NCBI GenBank assembly: GCA_037903475.1
Contig: JBAJFG010000319.1
Coordinates: forward strand, 178,779 to 242,778
DNA from: Ancylostoma caninum
Lineage: Eukaryota > Nematoda > Chromadorea > Rhabditida > Ancylostomatidae
Direction: 5' to 3'
DNA length: 64,000 nt
Part shown: positions 1 to 10,380 of the stretch, piece after piece
Numbering within the stretch: the stretch's first letter is position 1
How the letters are laid out: each line of letters begins with the position of its first letter
Made by a program: the position numbers and the translations under genes
Notes under the pieces: model-generated
Database searches by the model: none
What the model was told of the DNA's origin: nothing
The model's input: the letters and a program-made list of their open reading frames with translations, nothing else

Positions 1-383
1 AAATAGTACTTTTTGAAGGATAGAGCTTTGTTTTCAATGCTCGTTTCGTCTTATCAAACAGGTGTTGTAGCAAACAACATTGTCCGACATTTGCTATATT
101 TGCAGGCTACACTTGCCTTCCCTTTCTCAAAAAATAAAACAAATTTCTTCATAACATCAAAAAATCTCATGTTGGTATGCTACCAACATCCACCCTCTAA
201 TTCAATGATGCATTAAGGATTAGAAAGCCCAATTTCTCGGAAGACTCCGGAAGAATGTCATTCTCCAAACTTTTCCCGAAGCTTCATTTGATCGTGCCTT
301 TTTTTATTGCAATTACAGTTTCTGTGACTAGTGTTTCGTTATCATTCCAGTAAGCTTTCGGCGCTTAGCGCCTTCCTCACATA
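1..383. other. No supported gene
   Basis: AT-rich sequence with only short open frames. I see no splice-bounded exon, RNA gene or repeat with a second copy that I could align with confidence. It ends where the left arm of the 0.92-kb inverted-repeat element begins. Confidence 0.5.
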
Positions 384-1304
384 GTCGTTGTCACCACGGA
401 ACAAACGTCTGCAGCAGCACGGCCATGGCGGAGGCCGCCGCACAGTCGCGGCGCAACACTAAGGCTAAGCCTAAGCCAGCCTTGGCAGCAAGCTGATTTA
501 TCGACTACTTCATTGCGACCGGATTTCCGCTATTTTAGTCCGTTTTTCTTCGGTTTTTTTTTTACATTTTCCTTCCTGTCTCGTTGATTTTTCAGCTATT
601 CCAGGCCAGAAGGAATGAAAAACGATGACAATCTTTACTTTTTGACTTTTTACAGCTCTTTGTGAGATAGTTTGTCTTGTCATTGTTTTCAAAATTTGAC
701 ATAGAATTAAAATGAGTGTAGGTGATCTCTAAAACTTCTTTCTTTTGCATTCGTCGGGATTCAACATAATCGACATAGCTGCACGAGAAATTTTCTGCTT
801 GAAAGTGTTTTATAGGACAACAAATCCATTTCTCAGTCTCAGTGCTGTGTTCATTCTTATAGAGAATGCAATTTTCAACGGGTTAGAAGTGAATAAGACA
901 ATCGTTTAGACCTTGCCTTCGATGATATGAAGCCGAATGAAGGCGAAGTGAAATTTCTATGCGTATTTGTGCTTTGGATCGTGACTTGATACCAGCAAAC
1001 ATGCATAAATAAACATAAATGGGTTGCACTATAAAGTGGTGTTAGCTCAACATCCCTTCTTGCCTGGAACGGATGAAAAATCAACGAAACAGAAGAGAAA
1101 AATGTGAAAAACCCTAAGAAAAACGAATAAAAACAGCGGCAATCCGGCGGCAATGAAATAATCGATAAATCAGCAGGCTGGCAAGGGTGGCAAAATGCCC
1201 GCCACGCCGCCCGCAACAGTCCAGCGGCGGTGTTGCGCCGCGGCTGTGCGGCGGCCTCCGCCGTGGCCGTGCTGCTCAGACGTTTGTTCCGTGGTGACAA
1301 CGAC
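384..1304. mobile_element. Non-autonomous inverted-repeat (foldback) element
   Basis: The left arm (about 384-617) is repeated in reverse complement at about 1051-1304. Both arms start with GTCGTTGTCACCACGGAACA, run through a GC-rich block (GGCGGAGGCCGCCGCACAG) and a T-rich stretch, and end near CAGGC(C/A)AGAAGG(A/G)ATG. The arms are diverged by point changes and small indels but align almost end to end. The roughly 430 bp between them shows no recognisable transposase. This arrangement fits a MITE or foldback DNA transposon. A clear target-site duplication was not found, so the true ends could lie a few bases further out. The open frames inside it are shadows of the arms. Confidence 0.75.
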
Positions 1305-1769
1305 AATACCTTAACAAATACAATACAATATGCGATACAACACATGTCAAGTCAGCAACTATTAGCATGCATGACCACCGAGCAAGAGTGCAGAGGAGTG
1401 CTAATGAGTGTACAACAAACTTGTGCAGCTTGTTTTTTTTTTGTGTAAGTGTTCCATATACATACTCAGACACTAGTGGGGGACTCCCGCCCGACAAAAT
1501 AATGACTCCTAGCGTGAGCGGGACTCATTCAAAAATGTGAGTTTTTGCCTCGCAACATCCCGATTTTGTCCCTCCGGCGGACCTTGTCTCGAAAATAGCA
1601 CTAGTATCATGGTGGGGAAGACTGAATTTTGTCCCGAAAATGACACCAGTATCGTGGTGCAGGAAACTGGCCTTTTTCCGAAATTGAAGCGGTTCACTTG
1701 ATCAAGCATTCTTCCCATTGAACTACCACCTGGATGGCTGTTTAGAGCATACATTCATCGTAATCCAAT

Positions 1770-2375
1770 CCTGAGGAGCTTCTCAAATGGTGCAGATGCT
1801 TTACGCTGTTCGAAGGAGTAAAGTGCTGGCGGCAGCCGGCACGTCGACAGAGTTCTCCATAACCGTACACCAAGGCTCAGCTCTCTTTCTCCGCTCCTTT
1901 TCATACGCCTCACAAAGAACCTTCAGAGACCAGTGCCTTGGATGTTGCTGTATGCCGACGACGTGATGTAGCATCTGAAGACGAGGGTAGACTCGAACGG
2001 CAAACGACGGAGTGACCAGCTGGCACGGTTTGGCCTCCGCCTCAACATTAAGAATGCCGTGTATCTGACCACTGACGAACACGAGCCCAGCATTATCAAA
2101 GTTAATGGCATGTATCTCCCAAGAGGCACTACGTTCAAAAATCCAAGTTCAATGGTTTCATCGGACGGCAGTCTCGCTCATGAAATGGACGCACGCGTTA
2201 GCACGCTGCGTGGCTGAAGTGGCGCCGCTCATTGACTGCTGTGCTGGCGAAAAGGGCATCCCAGACCGCCTAATGTCGAACATATACCGAGAAGTGGTAC
2301 GACTGGTCGAGCTCTATGGTGCCTAGTGTTCTCCTGTCACCAAGGAAATGGAGCGCCGAACAGGGCACAGCACGT
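1770..2375 (+). pseudogene. RTE-type reverse transcriptase fragment, decayed
   Basis: Conceptual reading on the plus strand, with frame changes, gives pieces of a non-LTR retrotransposon reverse transcriptase. These include LAAAGTSTEFSITV near 1830-1865, QGSAL near 1875, the catalytic LLYADDVM near 1945-1970, then QLARFGLRLNI near 2017-2050, GSLAHEMDARVST near 2170-2205 and a C-terminal VVRLVELYGA near 2294-2326. The order matches the RT palm and thumb of the element at 5.05-8.17 kb, which lies on the opposite strand. There is a stop directly after YADDVM, another after the thumb, and at least one frameshift. The endonuclease and the 3' end are missing, so this is a dead fragment. It is not identical to the 5-8 kb copy, so it is an older or different subfamily member. 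Confidence 0.85.
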
Positions 2376-2399
2376 GATGGTTATTGAACAGCATGACTT

Positions 2400-5032
2400 A
2401 GTAGGCGTTGATCATATGCAGGGGGACTTAGCTCCAGCGTCCGGGACGATGTGATGCGATGGATACCAGGGCTGTGCATTTGCAAAGTTTCAAAGTTCGT
2501 TGATCCGTTAATTCGTTACGTAAGGCCAAAAAATGGCCGTTACGCGTTAATGCGTTAGACCGTTGATCCGTTAATTCGTTAGAAAACGGACTTATGGATA
2601 CTTTGTTAAGTTTCATCAGCTGTAACAAGTCGAGTCGAGTTCCCTGACTGATATTCAAAGCACGTAATCTGTAGATCCAACAAATAATTGAAGCAAATGC
2701 CAACTTTGTTTGTATCTGACTCTAAAAGTACGATATAGCAAGACGAAAACAATGGAAAATGATCAAACATAGGCAGCCGTCAGACGACCGGAAAAAAGAT
2801 AAGTGGTAGAAAGGCCTTTGGTTAAGAGTGAGGTTATTTTGCGTCACAACTTTCTCTATAAACCATTGGTAATTGAAACGAATGAGAACTCTTGAGATCA
2901 TAAGAGAAAGTGAGAGACTCAAGAACAAGGAGAAGGGGGGACAACACGATAAGACCTTCACTAGATGGGGTGCAGAAAGGCAGTTGAGAACGGTCGCCGT
3001 TCACATGAACTTTTTCTGGTTGCTGAAGTTGCGGCGAGCGAGAAAGCTGCATAAGCTTTCGATTGAGAAGAGAAGCTGCTGAGGAAGCAAACCTTATTAG
3101 TAAAGTAGGTTGAATAGAACTTTCAAAAACATATTTACACAAGCAATATCGATCAATACGTATCAATAACGAAACGAAAAAAAAGCAAATCACACGACTC
3201 GTATGTATGCGAACCTAATGTCAGCTACATTTCCTCATTATTGATTCAAAAATGCAAACTTGGCTAGATCATTCCGTCTACTACTTATATATACCTACAT
3301 AATTTTCGCTGATTACCTATCTCATTAGCTAGTGCCAAGATGAGTTCAACTGATAGGTCCGCATCCCTGTTCCCTAGAAGAAATCTTAAAAGTTGAATCG
3401 GCTCATCCTAGTAATCTCATGTGTATCTAACGCATCCGACAAAGTGGATATGAGGAGGTAACTTCTCGCAGACGTCAAAAGTCTGCTTAAAACGAAATAT
3501 CTCGTTTTCGTACAGCGACCATGGTAGGAATTCATCCCTAAAAAGTTCATTAATTAGCTGTGATCTGCATGTTTCCGTTGAGGAAATTACTTGTTTAGGA
3601 CTTAATACTGCTTCAGTCAAAAATACTACTGCCTGTGTAGATCTGCACCGATATATTTACTTATTATGAAAAGTTTTCATTTTCAGTTAATTTTAGACAA
3701 CAAAACAATGGTTCTTGCCGAAAACAATTAATATTTTTTTTACAATCTCAAGTTATTGTGATCGAACGGAGTGTACTATTCCTTTTGCACTACATTTGAA
3801 AAATAGGTCTATCAAGTTACTGCTTCTAATAATGTAATAAGTCTTTTTCTAGTGTTTACTGAAGACTAGATGCATGGGTAAATCGCGCACCAGCCAAACG
3901 CTTGCTAAGGAATTTTTCGTAAAGACCTGCCAACGCTGCACATGTGCTCTACACTTCGAACGAAGATATTCCGCGGCCGCTGCGAGACAGTGAACGCGTG
4001 CGTCTCGCTTGTGTTGCTGCTGCGCCAGGGCTGCGACTCACGTCTGTGGGAACGCAAGCAGCTGGTACACATAAATTCCCTATAAGGAATTAACCAGTTG
4101 AAGCTGATGCAGTCTCCATAAAGTGCCAAGAACCCCATTTTTGCTGACACGTACACCTATGCTCACTTGAACATGCTCAACATGTTCAGTACCATCGATC
4201 GATAACCTTTGGCACTGCCCCCCAACCCCCAAATTTTCTCAGTATAGAATGGTTCAGAGACGGGTTTTTGGCAATTTTACTGGGAATGATGCATACTATT
4301 GTGATCATCGTCTCGTTATGATTCAAATTGCATAAAAAATTCGGAAAAGAAAGTTTGGTGGGCATTGTCTTTATTCAACTATTAAAACGAAAATTTTCCG
4401 TTTTTCACGTCATTAGTGCCCTATGAAGTGCAATATTCATGATGAAGAGAACAATAGAAAATTATTGGAATTTGGTGATGTTACTTACAGATAACTGGCC
4501 GAGCGAAAATCCACTCTCCAAACAACCATTTTTTCGAAGCATTCTTTATGGTGTTTCTCCCAGATTACAATTACATTCCTTCACAGTGGCCTTTCGATAA
4601 CATATTCGTACTAAGTAATTTTATGGTGTTATATGATTTATGCTAAAACTTAGGTTCAATAGCACTCAAATGTTTGTTCCCCTTCGGTTTAAAGACACTT
4701 TCGTTGTTCAATCTCACAGTAGTCTGGTAATTCGGGTCGAATGTCCCAACCTTACGAGCTCTGTTGTCCATCGGGGTCTAATCCTCAAGTTACCTCCACC
4801 ACCAACACCCAGTCCTCCATTCTGAAATTAGGACTATCTATTCAGATTTACATTCTCCGAATTAGGAGAATATGTGTGAGACGACGAACCCTTGTTTTGA
4901 AAACCTCATTGTTGTTCAATCCGGCTAGGGTCTGGTAGTTTGTATCTAAAGTGGCTTTCATTCCTGTTTCAGCAGGTGGACGAATGTTGAATGCTCCTAC
5001 GCCAAATGCTTGCCCGCCATCCTAGATGGCCC
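2400..5032. other. Intergenic, no gene supported
   Basis: I find no recognisable protein. Open frames here (for example on the minus strand at 3417-3620 and 3905-4156) lack good splice signals at both sides. Near 2487-2580 there is a short tandem of GTTGATCCGTTAATTCGTTA-like words. The 16-bp target duplication of the retrotransposon starts at 5033. Confidence 0.4.
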
Positions 5033-5048
5033 GTATATTTATATTGCT
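5033..5048. repeat. Target-site duplication, left copy
   Basis: GTATATTTATATTGCT is found here and again perfectly at 8168-8183, flanking the RTE-like element. A 16-bp duplication is typical of target-primed reverse transcription and fixes both ends of the insertion. Confidence 0.9.
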
Positions 5049-8000
5049 TCTTCTTTTTTCTTCTTCTTCTTCAGCGTTTGTCCCGTTCGTTAGCGGGGTC
5101 CGCTTTTCTGATCTTCTGATGCCATTTAGCTCTATCGTGAGCCTGGTCTGGGTGGGCGCCCACATGCTCCAGATCCGCATGCAGTGTGTCCAGCCACCGT
5201 TGCTTCGGCCGTCCTTTTGGTCGTTTTCCTGGTACTTCGAGATCAAGGCCTACTTTGCAGACGGTGTCTTTGTTGGCGCGCAGTACGTGGCCGTACCATC
5301 TAAGGCGGATTTCGCGAAGCTTGTCAGCAATCGTGGCGATACCGAACCTCTTTCGGATCTTTTCATTGCGTATGCGGTCCACACGCGTGATACCAGCCAT
5401 CCATCGTAACATCTTCGTCTCCATCACACCCAGGCGGCGTTCCACTTCTTTGGTGGCCGGTCAGCATTCTGCACCATACAGTGCAACGGGTCTAACAACT
5501 GCTCGATACACCTTCAACTTGAAGCGATCCGGGATCTTCTTGTCTCACAGCACTCCCGTCATTGAGCGCTACTTCAGCCATGCAGCGTTGATGCGACTGA
5601 CGACTTCATGGGCTAGGTTGCCATCGGCTGAGAGTGCTGAGCCGAGATACTTGAAGTAGTCGGTTTTCGGAAGGTCACTGCCGTCGACCTGAATGGTGGC
5701 GGGCTCATCCATATCGGTCGTCATATAATCAGTCTTCTTGACATTAAGCCGAAGACCGATCCGCGCTAGACGTTCGCTCCACGCCTGGGTCTGTCGTTCA
5801 AGGTCCTCCTTTTGTTCAGATGCGAGCACAACGTCATCTGCGTACAGCAGAGTCCATGGCATCGGTCTCTGGAGGTCTCTCTTAACAGCGTCCATGACGA
5901 CGATGGAGAGAAGCGGTGAGAGGGCTGATCCTTGATGTACACCTACGGAGATGGGAAATTCCGCTGACGTGCCCGCGGCCGCCTGCGCTCGACTCTTCTG
6001 GTCCGCGTAGAGAATCCTAACCCACTCGATGAACTCCTCTTGAATGCCGTACCACCGCAACGCTTACCAGATGACTTCATGTGGCACGTGATCGAAGGTT
6101 TTCTCCAGATCGACGAATGCCAGTGGCTTCTGCTTCTCTCGATGTCTCTCGATCATCAGTCGAGCCGCATGAATTGCATCCGTGGTTCCGCAATTGGCAA
6201 CGAACCCACACTGATTCGCGGTAACTCGGATGATGTCGCGTATTCGGCGGTCGATAATTCGTTCCAATATCTTCATACTGTGAGACAGTAGACGTATTGG
6301 CCGATAGTTTGAGCAATCCGCAGGGTTGCCTTTTCTCTTCCAGATCGGGATTGTGGTACTCTTCTGCCAATCCACAGGGGTCTTCTTCTCTGCGATGATC
6401 TGGTTGAAGAACGACGCCAGCCTTCAGCTGAGTTCCACTGTCTCGACTTCCAAAGTTCCGCCGCTACGTCATCAGGACCTGTCGCTTTTCCTGGTTTCAT
6501 CCGCTTTAGTGCAGCCATGGTTTCATCCAAGCTGATCGGCTGAATAGGACCGTAAGTTGGCGTAATTGTGGGATTGGTGGATGGCTGAATTCTTCTGTGG
6601 AAATCTTCTCGAAGTAGTCACACCACCTCTTCGTTGCCTTCCTGCGGTCTGATTTGAGATGACCGTGTTCGCCGTTAACTCCGTGGAACTTTTCGACCTC
6701 TTCGGCCTGCCGCTGGCAAGACCTCGCCAGTCGGTAGATGAGGCGTTCCCCGCCATCTTTCCCATCAAGCTTCTTGCTAACATTGTCGTAGTGCTCAGCT
6801 TTTGTGGCAGCCACAGCCTTCTTTGCTGATTTCTTCGCTTCCAGATACTTCTGCCAGTTATCATCCGTCTTACCGAGGAATACGTGGTAGAGACGTTTCT
6901 TTTCGCGCACCTTCACTTTCACTTCATCCGTCCATAGCCACGCCTGTCTGTCAATTCTCCGGCGACCTGGTTTAGTCGTGCCAAGCTCTGACCGTGCCAC
7001 TTCTACAATGGCTCGGGTTGCGTTCCTCCAGGTCTCGTCGACGGTTGTGACCGGTGGCAACTTGATGGTGGAGGTTATTGTGGCTTCCTTCTCCTTCAAC
7101 CGCCACCACTTGGTTCGTGCCGGTCCGCACCGTTCGTCACGCATCCTCCTTGGCGGCATGATTTCCATGCTGCAGATAAGCGGACGATGTTGCATGACCA
7201 CGGTCTCATAGGGTACAACCTTCGCATCGGTAATTAGCTTTTGATCGCGATGTCGTACGAGAACGAAGTCGATCTGGGTCTTCACGTTGCAACTGAGAAG
7301 GAGACGAGGTGAGAAGGACGCTTTCGGAACTTTGTATTCATTATGACTACGTTGTGAGAGTCACCATATTCCAGGATGCGCTCACCATCTTCATTCCGTG
7401 TCCCGTAGCCAAAGCCTCCATGGCATCTGTAACCGTCCTTTGCCACTCCTACGTGGTCATTTAGATCTCCTGCGACGACGATTGTGTCTTCCTGTGGTAC
7501 TTCCGCTGTCTTCTCGTCAAACAGCATCCAGAATTTATCTTTGAGCTGGTCACAACAGCCTGTCTGTGGTGCGTATGCCGAGAAGAAGTGATAGCGTTGA
7601 TTTGCGGTGATGATGACGACCTTCATGAAGCGGTCATTGAAACGCTGCACCTCGGCTATCGAGTCACGGAAGCTTTGAGAGACGACTATGCCCACACCGT
7701 TCCTGGTCTTCGGACCGCCGTTGTAGACTACTTTGAAGCCATGACCTATCTCCTTTGACTTGTTACCAGACCATCTCGTTTCTTGCACTGCGCACAAGTC
7801 AATTCGACGACGCTCGAGTGCTTCTGCCAGTTCACATGAACGGCCTGTCAACGTGCCGACTTTCAAAGTCGCAATGCGCGTCTTGGCTACGTTGTGATCC
7901 TTAGCCATTCGCATTCTTGCCCCCCCCGATGCCACCGTTCGCGAAACATCGAGGACCCTCGCATATTTTTCACACTAACCGGGCTCGGAAAGTGTGCGTC

Positions 8001-8167
8001 GATTCCCGTGGACGCCGTAGCTTTTATCTTAGAACCATTTGTTGTTATTGATCATATGGGTGTGACGTGGGGTCTTCCTGAGCCGGCCTGTCACAACGGC
8101 CTGTCGCTCAAATATGGGAGGCGGCGGCGGCGAGATTCGAACCCGGAACCCCGTGGGAATGTGGTGA
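5049..8167 (-). mobile_element. RTE-like non-LTR retrotransposon, near full length
   Basis: A 3.1-kb insertion on the minus strand bounded by a perfect 16-bp target duplication. Reading the minus strand 5' to 3' there is a short 5' leader (8167-7936), one degraded ORF carrying endonuclease then reverse transcriptase (7935-5071), and a short 3' end finishing in a TTC-rich tract on the plus strand (GAA repeats on the coding strand). The simple-repeat tail and lack of poly(A) fit the RTE clade. The leader contains GGTTCGAATCTCGCC on the minus strand (around 8130-8145), which resembles a tRNA B box. A 5'-truncated relative lies at 34.14-34.56 kb in the same orientation. Confidence 0.92.
5071..7935 (-). 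pseudogene. RTE endonuclease-reverse transcriptase ORF, broken
   Basis: The protein would nick DNA and copy the element RNA into the target. In minus-strand order I see an apurinic-type endonuclease domain with QETRWSG (near 7795-7775), YAPQTG (near 7575) and AGDLNDHVG (near 7470). A frame change at about 7283 follows, then DFVLVRHRDQKL and QHRPLICSM. The reverse transcriptase follows with NYRPIRLLSHSMKILERII, VHQGSALSPLL and the catalytic LLYADDVVLASE near 5860-5830. The C terminus has LYGAECWP, MLRWMAGI and RWYGHVLR. About 955 codons would be expected as one frame, but it is cut by frameshifts near 7283, 6520 and 6370 and by in-frame stops near 6065 and 5568. It is therefore inactive as written, although the catalytic signatures are conserved. 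Related sequences are often mislabelled craniofacial development protein 2 in automatic annotation. Confidence 0.92.
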
Positions 8168-8183
8168 GTATATTTATATTGCT
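8168..8183. repeat. Target-site duplication, right copy
   Basis: Perfect second copy of the 16-bp sequence at 5033-5048, marking the 5' end of the minus-strand RTE-like insertion. Confidence 0.9.
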
Positions 8184-8446
8184 CATTACAATTAATGTTT
8201 AGGAATGATAGGCGTAATAGATATATTCGAAATTATCCGATTTCGAGTAAGAAGAACATTCGAAAGGTTAAGGAAGAGAATGAGTGTGGCCATAAAGTAA
8301 GAGCTAGAAGGGCTTCAAGGTTTCCTTCCTTCCGAATGTTTGAGTTTCAAATGGGTTCCTAAATTACCCCCTATCTTGGAGCAATGATGGAGAAATTCTA
8401 TATTCATTTCTAATGATCGAATTGAATCTGATAATAGTATACTTAC

Positions 8447-9446
8447 GCAGCCGACTTGCTGCGAGATTGCCAAGGCATCCTTATCTTCGCCTATGTCCCC
8501 ATGTAAGAAGTCCATCTCACTATCGCCATCTTCATCGTAAGCACTCCATTCATTGAAACAGAACTCCTGAACTCCAGAATTGAGAGAACAAATAAATAAG
8601 AGACCTCTAGATAACGTCAATCAAGTAACACAGATGGTGCGGAGACTCGCGCCGCCTGGAGCTCCGCACCATCTGCGTTGCGCGAACGAGGTAACACCTG
8701 AATTCACAATTAAATTAATTTGATTCAATTTAATCGATAAAACTAATTGAGATACCCTCATCTAAACATTCCAATAATTAGAAAACCAGCACTCACCCAT
8801 TTACTATGTTTGCTCGCATGCTGATTATCAGTCTTGAGCCTGCAAAAAAAAAAGGCAAAAACGGCCGGTTAGATACAACGCCTGTTTTCACAATGCCAAC
8901 CAATTTACGTTCCAATCCACGGTGAGGGCGCAGTAGCTGAAACCTACTGCGCATGGATGGTCGGGATCCTCTGATCCTACTTCAGAAACTCTTGCAAGGA
9001 ACGGAGCTGTGAGCTGAGCTTCGTTGTCCTTCTTAGCAGAAATACCACTCCGACCCATGATACAAACGTTCATTCCGCCCTTGACTATCATGGCCTTGAA
9101 ACGACTGATTTCATGGCCATAAGCAACAATTGTTTTCGCTTCACCACATCTCCTAAAAAATTTCGAAGCGTACTGCAGTTAAGTATGCACATCGAAATCG
9201 TACAGTATCGTGCTGTTCTCCCAATGAGATGGGAGACAAGTCTCGGCATGTTTGCATTCTCCAGGTTTACCACAATGTTGAAGTGCAGTGAAACGTTATT
9301 TCTAAATGACTTACCACAGAACCGGCACTGCTGAGGCGCCTGAAAAAAAGGAATAATATAGTTGAATCTCTTACGAGTAATACCATTCCTGAACACTTAC
9401 TAGCTTCGTGCGAAAAGTCCTTCTTTGAGTTGCCGAAGATATCCAT
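8447..9446 (-). CDS. Unidentified host gene, five-exon model
   Basis: I do not recognise the product. Five minus-strand pieces join in phase without a stop: 9446-9401 (starting MDIFGNSKK), 9339-9315, 9152-8901 (includes AYGHEISRFKAMIVKGG and SGISAKKDNEAQLTAPFLAR), 8839-8797 (LKTDNQHASKHSKW) and 8566-8447 (starts EFCFNEWSAYDEDGDSEMDF). Splice signals seen are GTAAGT after 9401, 9315 and 8447, GTGAGT after 8797, and acceptors TTTTTTTCAG, TTTTTTAG, TTTTTGCAG and GAGTTCAG. The donor at 8900 (GTTGGC) is weak but is the one that keeps phase. The last exon is acidic. The gene should continue downstream, where the retrotransposon now sits. The first exon and its ATG are the least certain part; the exons at 8447-8566 and 8797-8839 are the firmest. 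Confidence 0.45.
8631..8675. repeat. 14-bp perfect inverted repeat (hairpin)
   Basis: CAGATGGTGCGGAG at 8631-8644 and its exact reverse complement at 8662-8675 are separated by 17 GC-rich bases. It lies in the intron between the last two modelled exons of the minus-strand gene, so it could fold in the pre-mRNA. It may be a tiny foldback element. Confidence 0.8.
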
Positions 9447-9933
9447 TAACAAGGAATCTCGCCACTACATAATTGGACAGCTCCTCAAATGAAGAGATAC
9501 TTAAAAAATACATGAAGGAATAGTATCTTTGAAATATCAGAGATAGTAAGAACGTATGCCACAACATCGATATCGTAAACGGCTGACTGAGGGGGAATAA
9601 GCCAACATAAATCAATCAGCAATTCTTTTCGCACAGAACTTCTCTGAAAACGTTATCCAGTAGCTCTCAGAAGCAACTAATTGGTCGGTAATTTAGAACT
9701 ATGCCCTACCGTTGCCTTTGCAATTTTAACTCTTCTTTGTCAAAATATTCAAGGTTCTTTACACGGTGTTTGTAACCCAAATGTTGCTTCAAAAGTCTTT
9801 CTTGACCTAATCTAATACCGCATACTTGAACGAGAAAGAAATCAACCGTGAAGCATAGGGACTGCAATACCATTAAAAATGCAAAACTTGTACCGAATCA
9901 TGTTGTTTCGCACTATTTTTTCTGACTTTTCAG

Positions 9934-9987
9934 GGTTCGTGGCCTGTGGAGCGAAGGTGGCAAATGCAAGTGGAGCGTCGAATGCAC
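9934..9987 (+). CDS. Candidate isolated exon
   Basis: A 54-base stretch is bounded by a strong acceptor (CTGACTTTTCAG) and a strong donor (GTAAGT). All three frames are open. One reads GLWSEGGKCKWSVEC, a cysteine and tryptophan pattern like secreted cysteine-rich domains; another reads FVACGAKVANASGASNA. Without neighbouring exons the frame cannot be chosen. It lies on the strand opposite to the adjacent gene model, so it would belong to another gene, or it is chance. Confidence 0.25.
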
Positions 9988-10380
9988 GTAAGTCGGAATT
10001 ACCAGTGCGCCTTCTCCTAAAATTCATGTATTCTTTTTTCATTTGTTTGATCACAATTGTTCTTATGATCCACTTTACATGCCAAAAATACTTCGTATGC
10101 TACGTCATGATTGTGAAATCGGTACACCCACTCTAATCCATACGACCGCATCCTCCCCCCCCTCCTCCCGCCACCTACATATACGTGGTGTGGCCTGGAC
10201 GCTCTGGATGATGGATGCTGCCTCGCCAGCCTCGCGCCGGTCCTACGGCGCTGTAGGCCCATATACATGTCCATTCCCGATGGGAAGGGAAGGAATATGC
10301 GAATTCTCAAAATAGCGAACCCCTCCTTTCCCCACCGAGGCAAAAAAGTTTAATAATGAATAAAAGTAATTGATTAGTTA

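Noticed and set aside
5071..7935. Host craniofacial development protein 2-like gene
   Set aside because: This label is a common mis-annotation. The endonuclease plus YADD reverse transcriptase and the target duplication show a retrotransposon.
8120..8160. tRNA gene on the minus strand
   Set aside because: Only the B-box-like motif is seen. I find no cloverleaf, A box or acceptor stem.
9315..9339. QCRFCGK-like zinc-finger motif on the minus strand
   Set aside because: Read straight through it looks like the start of a C2H2 finger, but a GTAAGT donor interrupts it, no matching histidines follow in frame, and the phase that joins neighbouring exons uses another frame.
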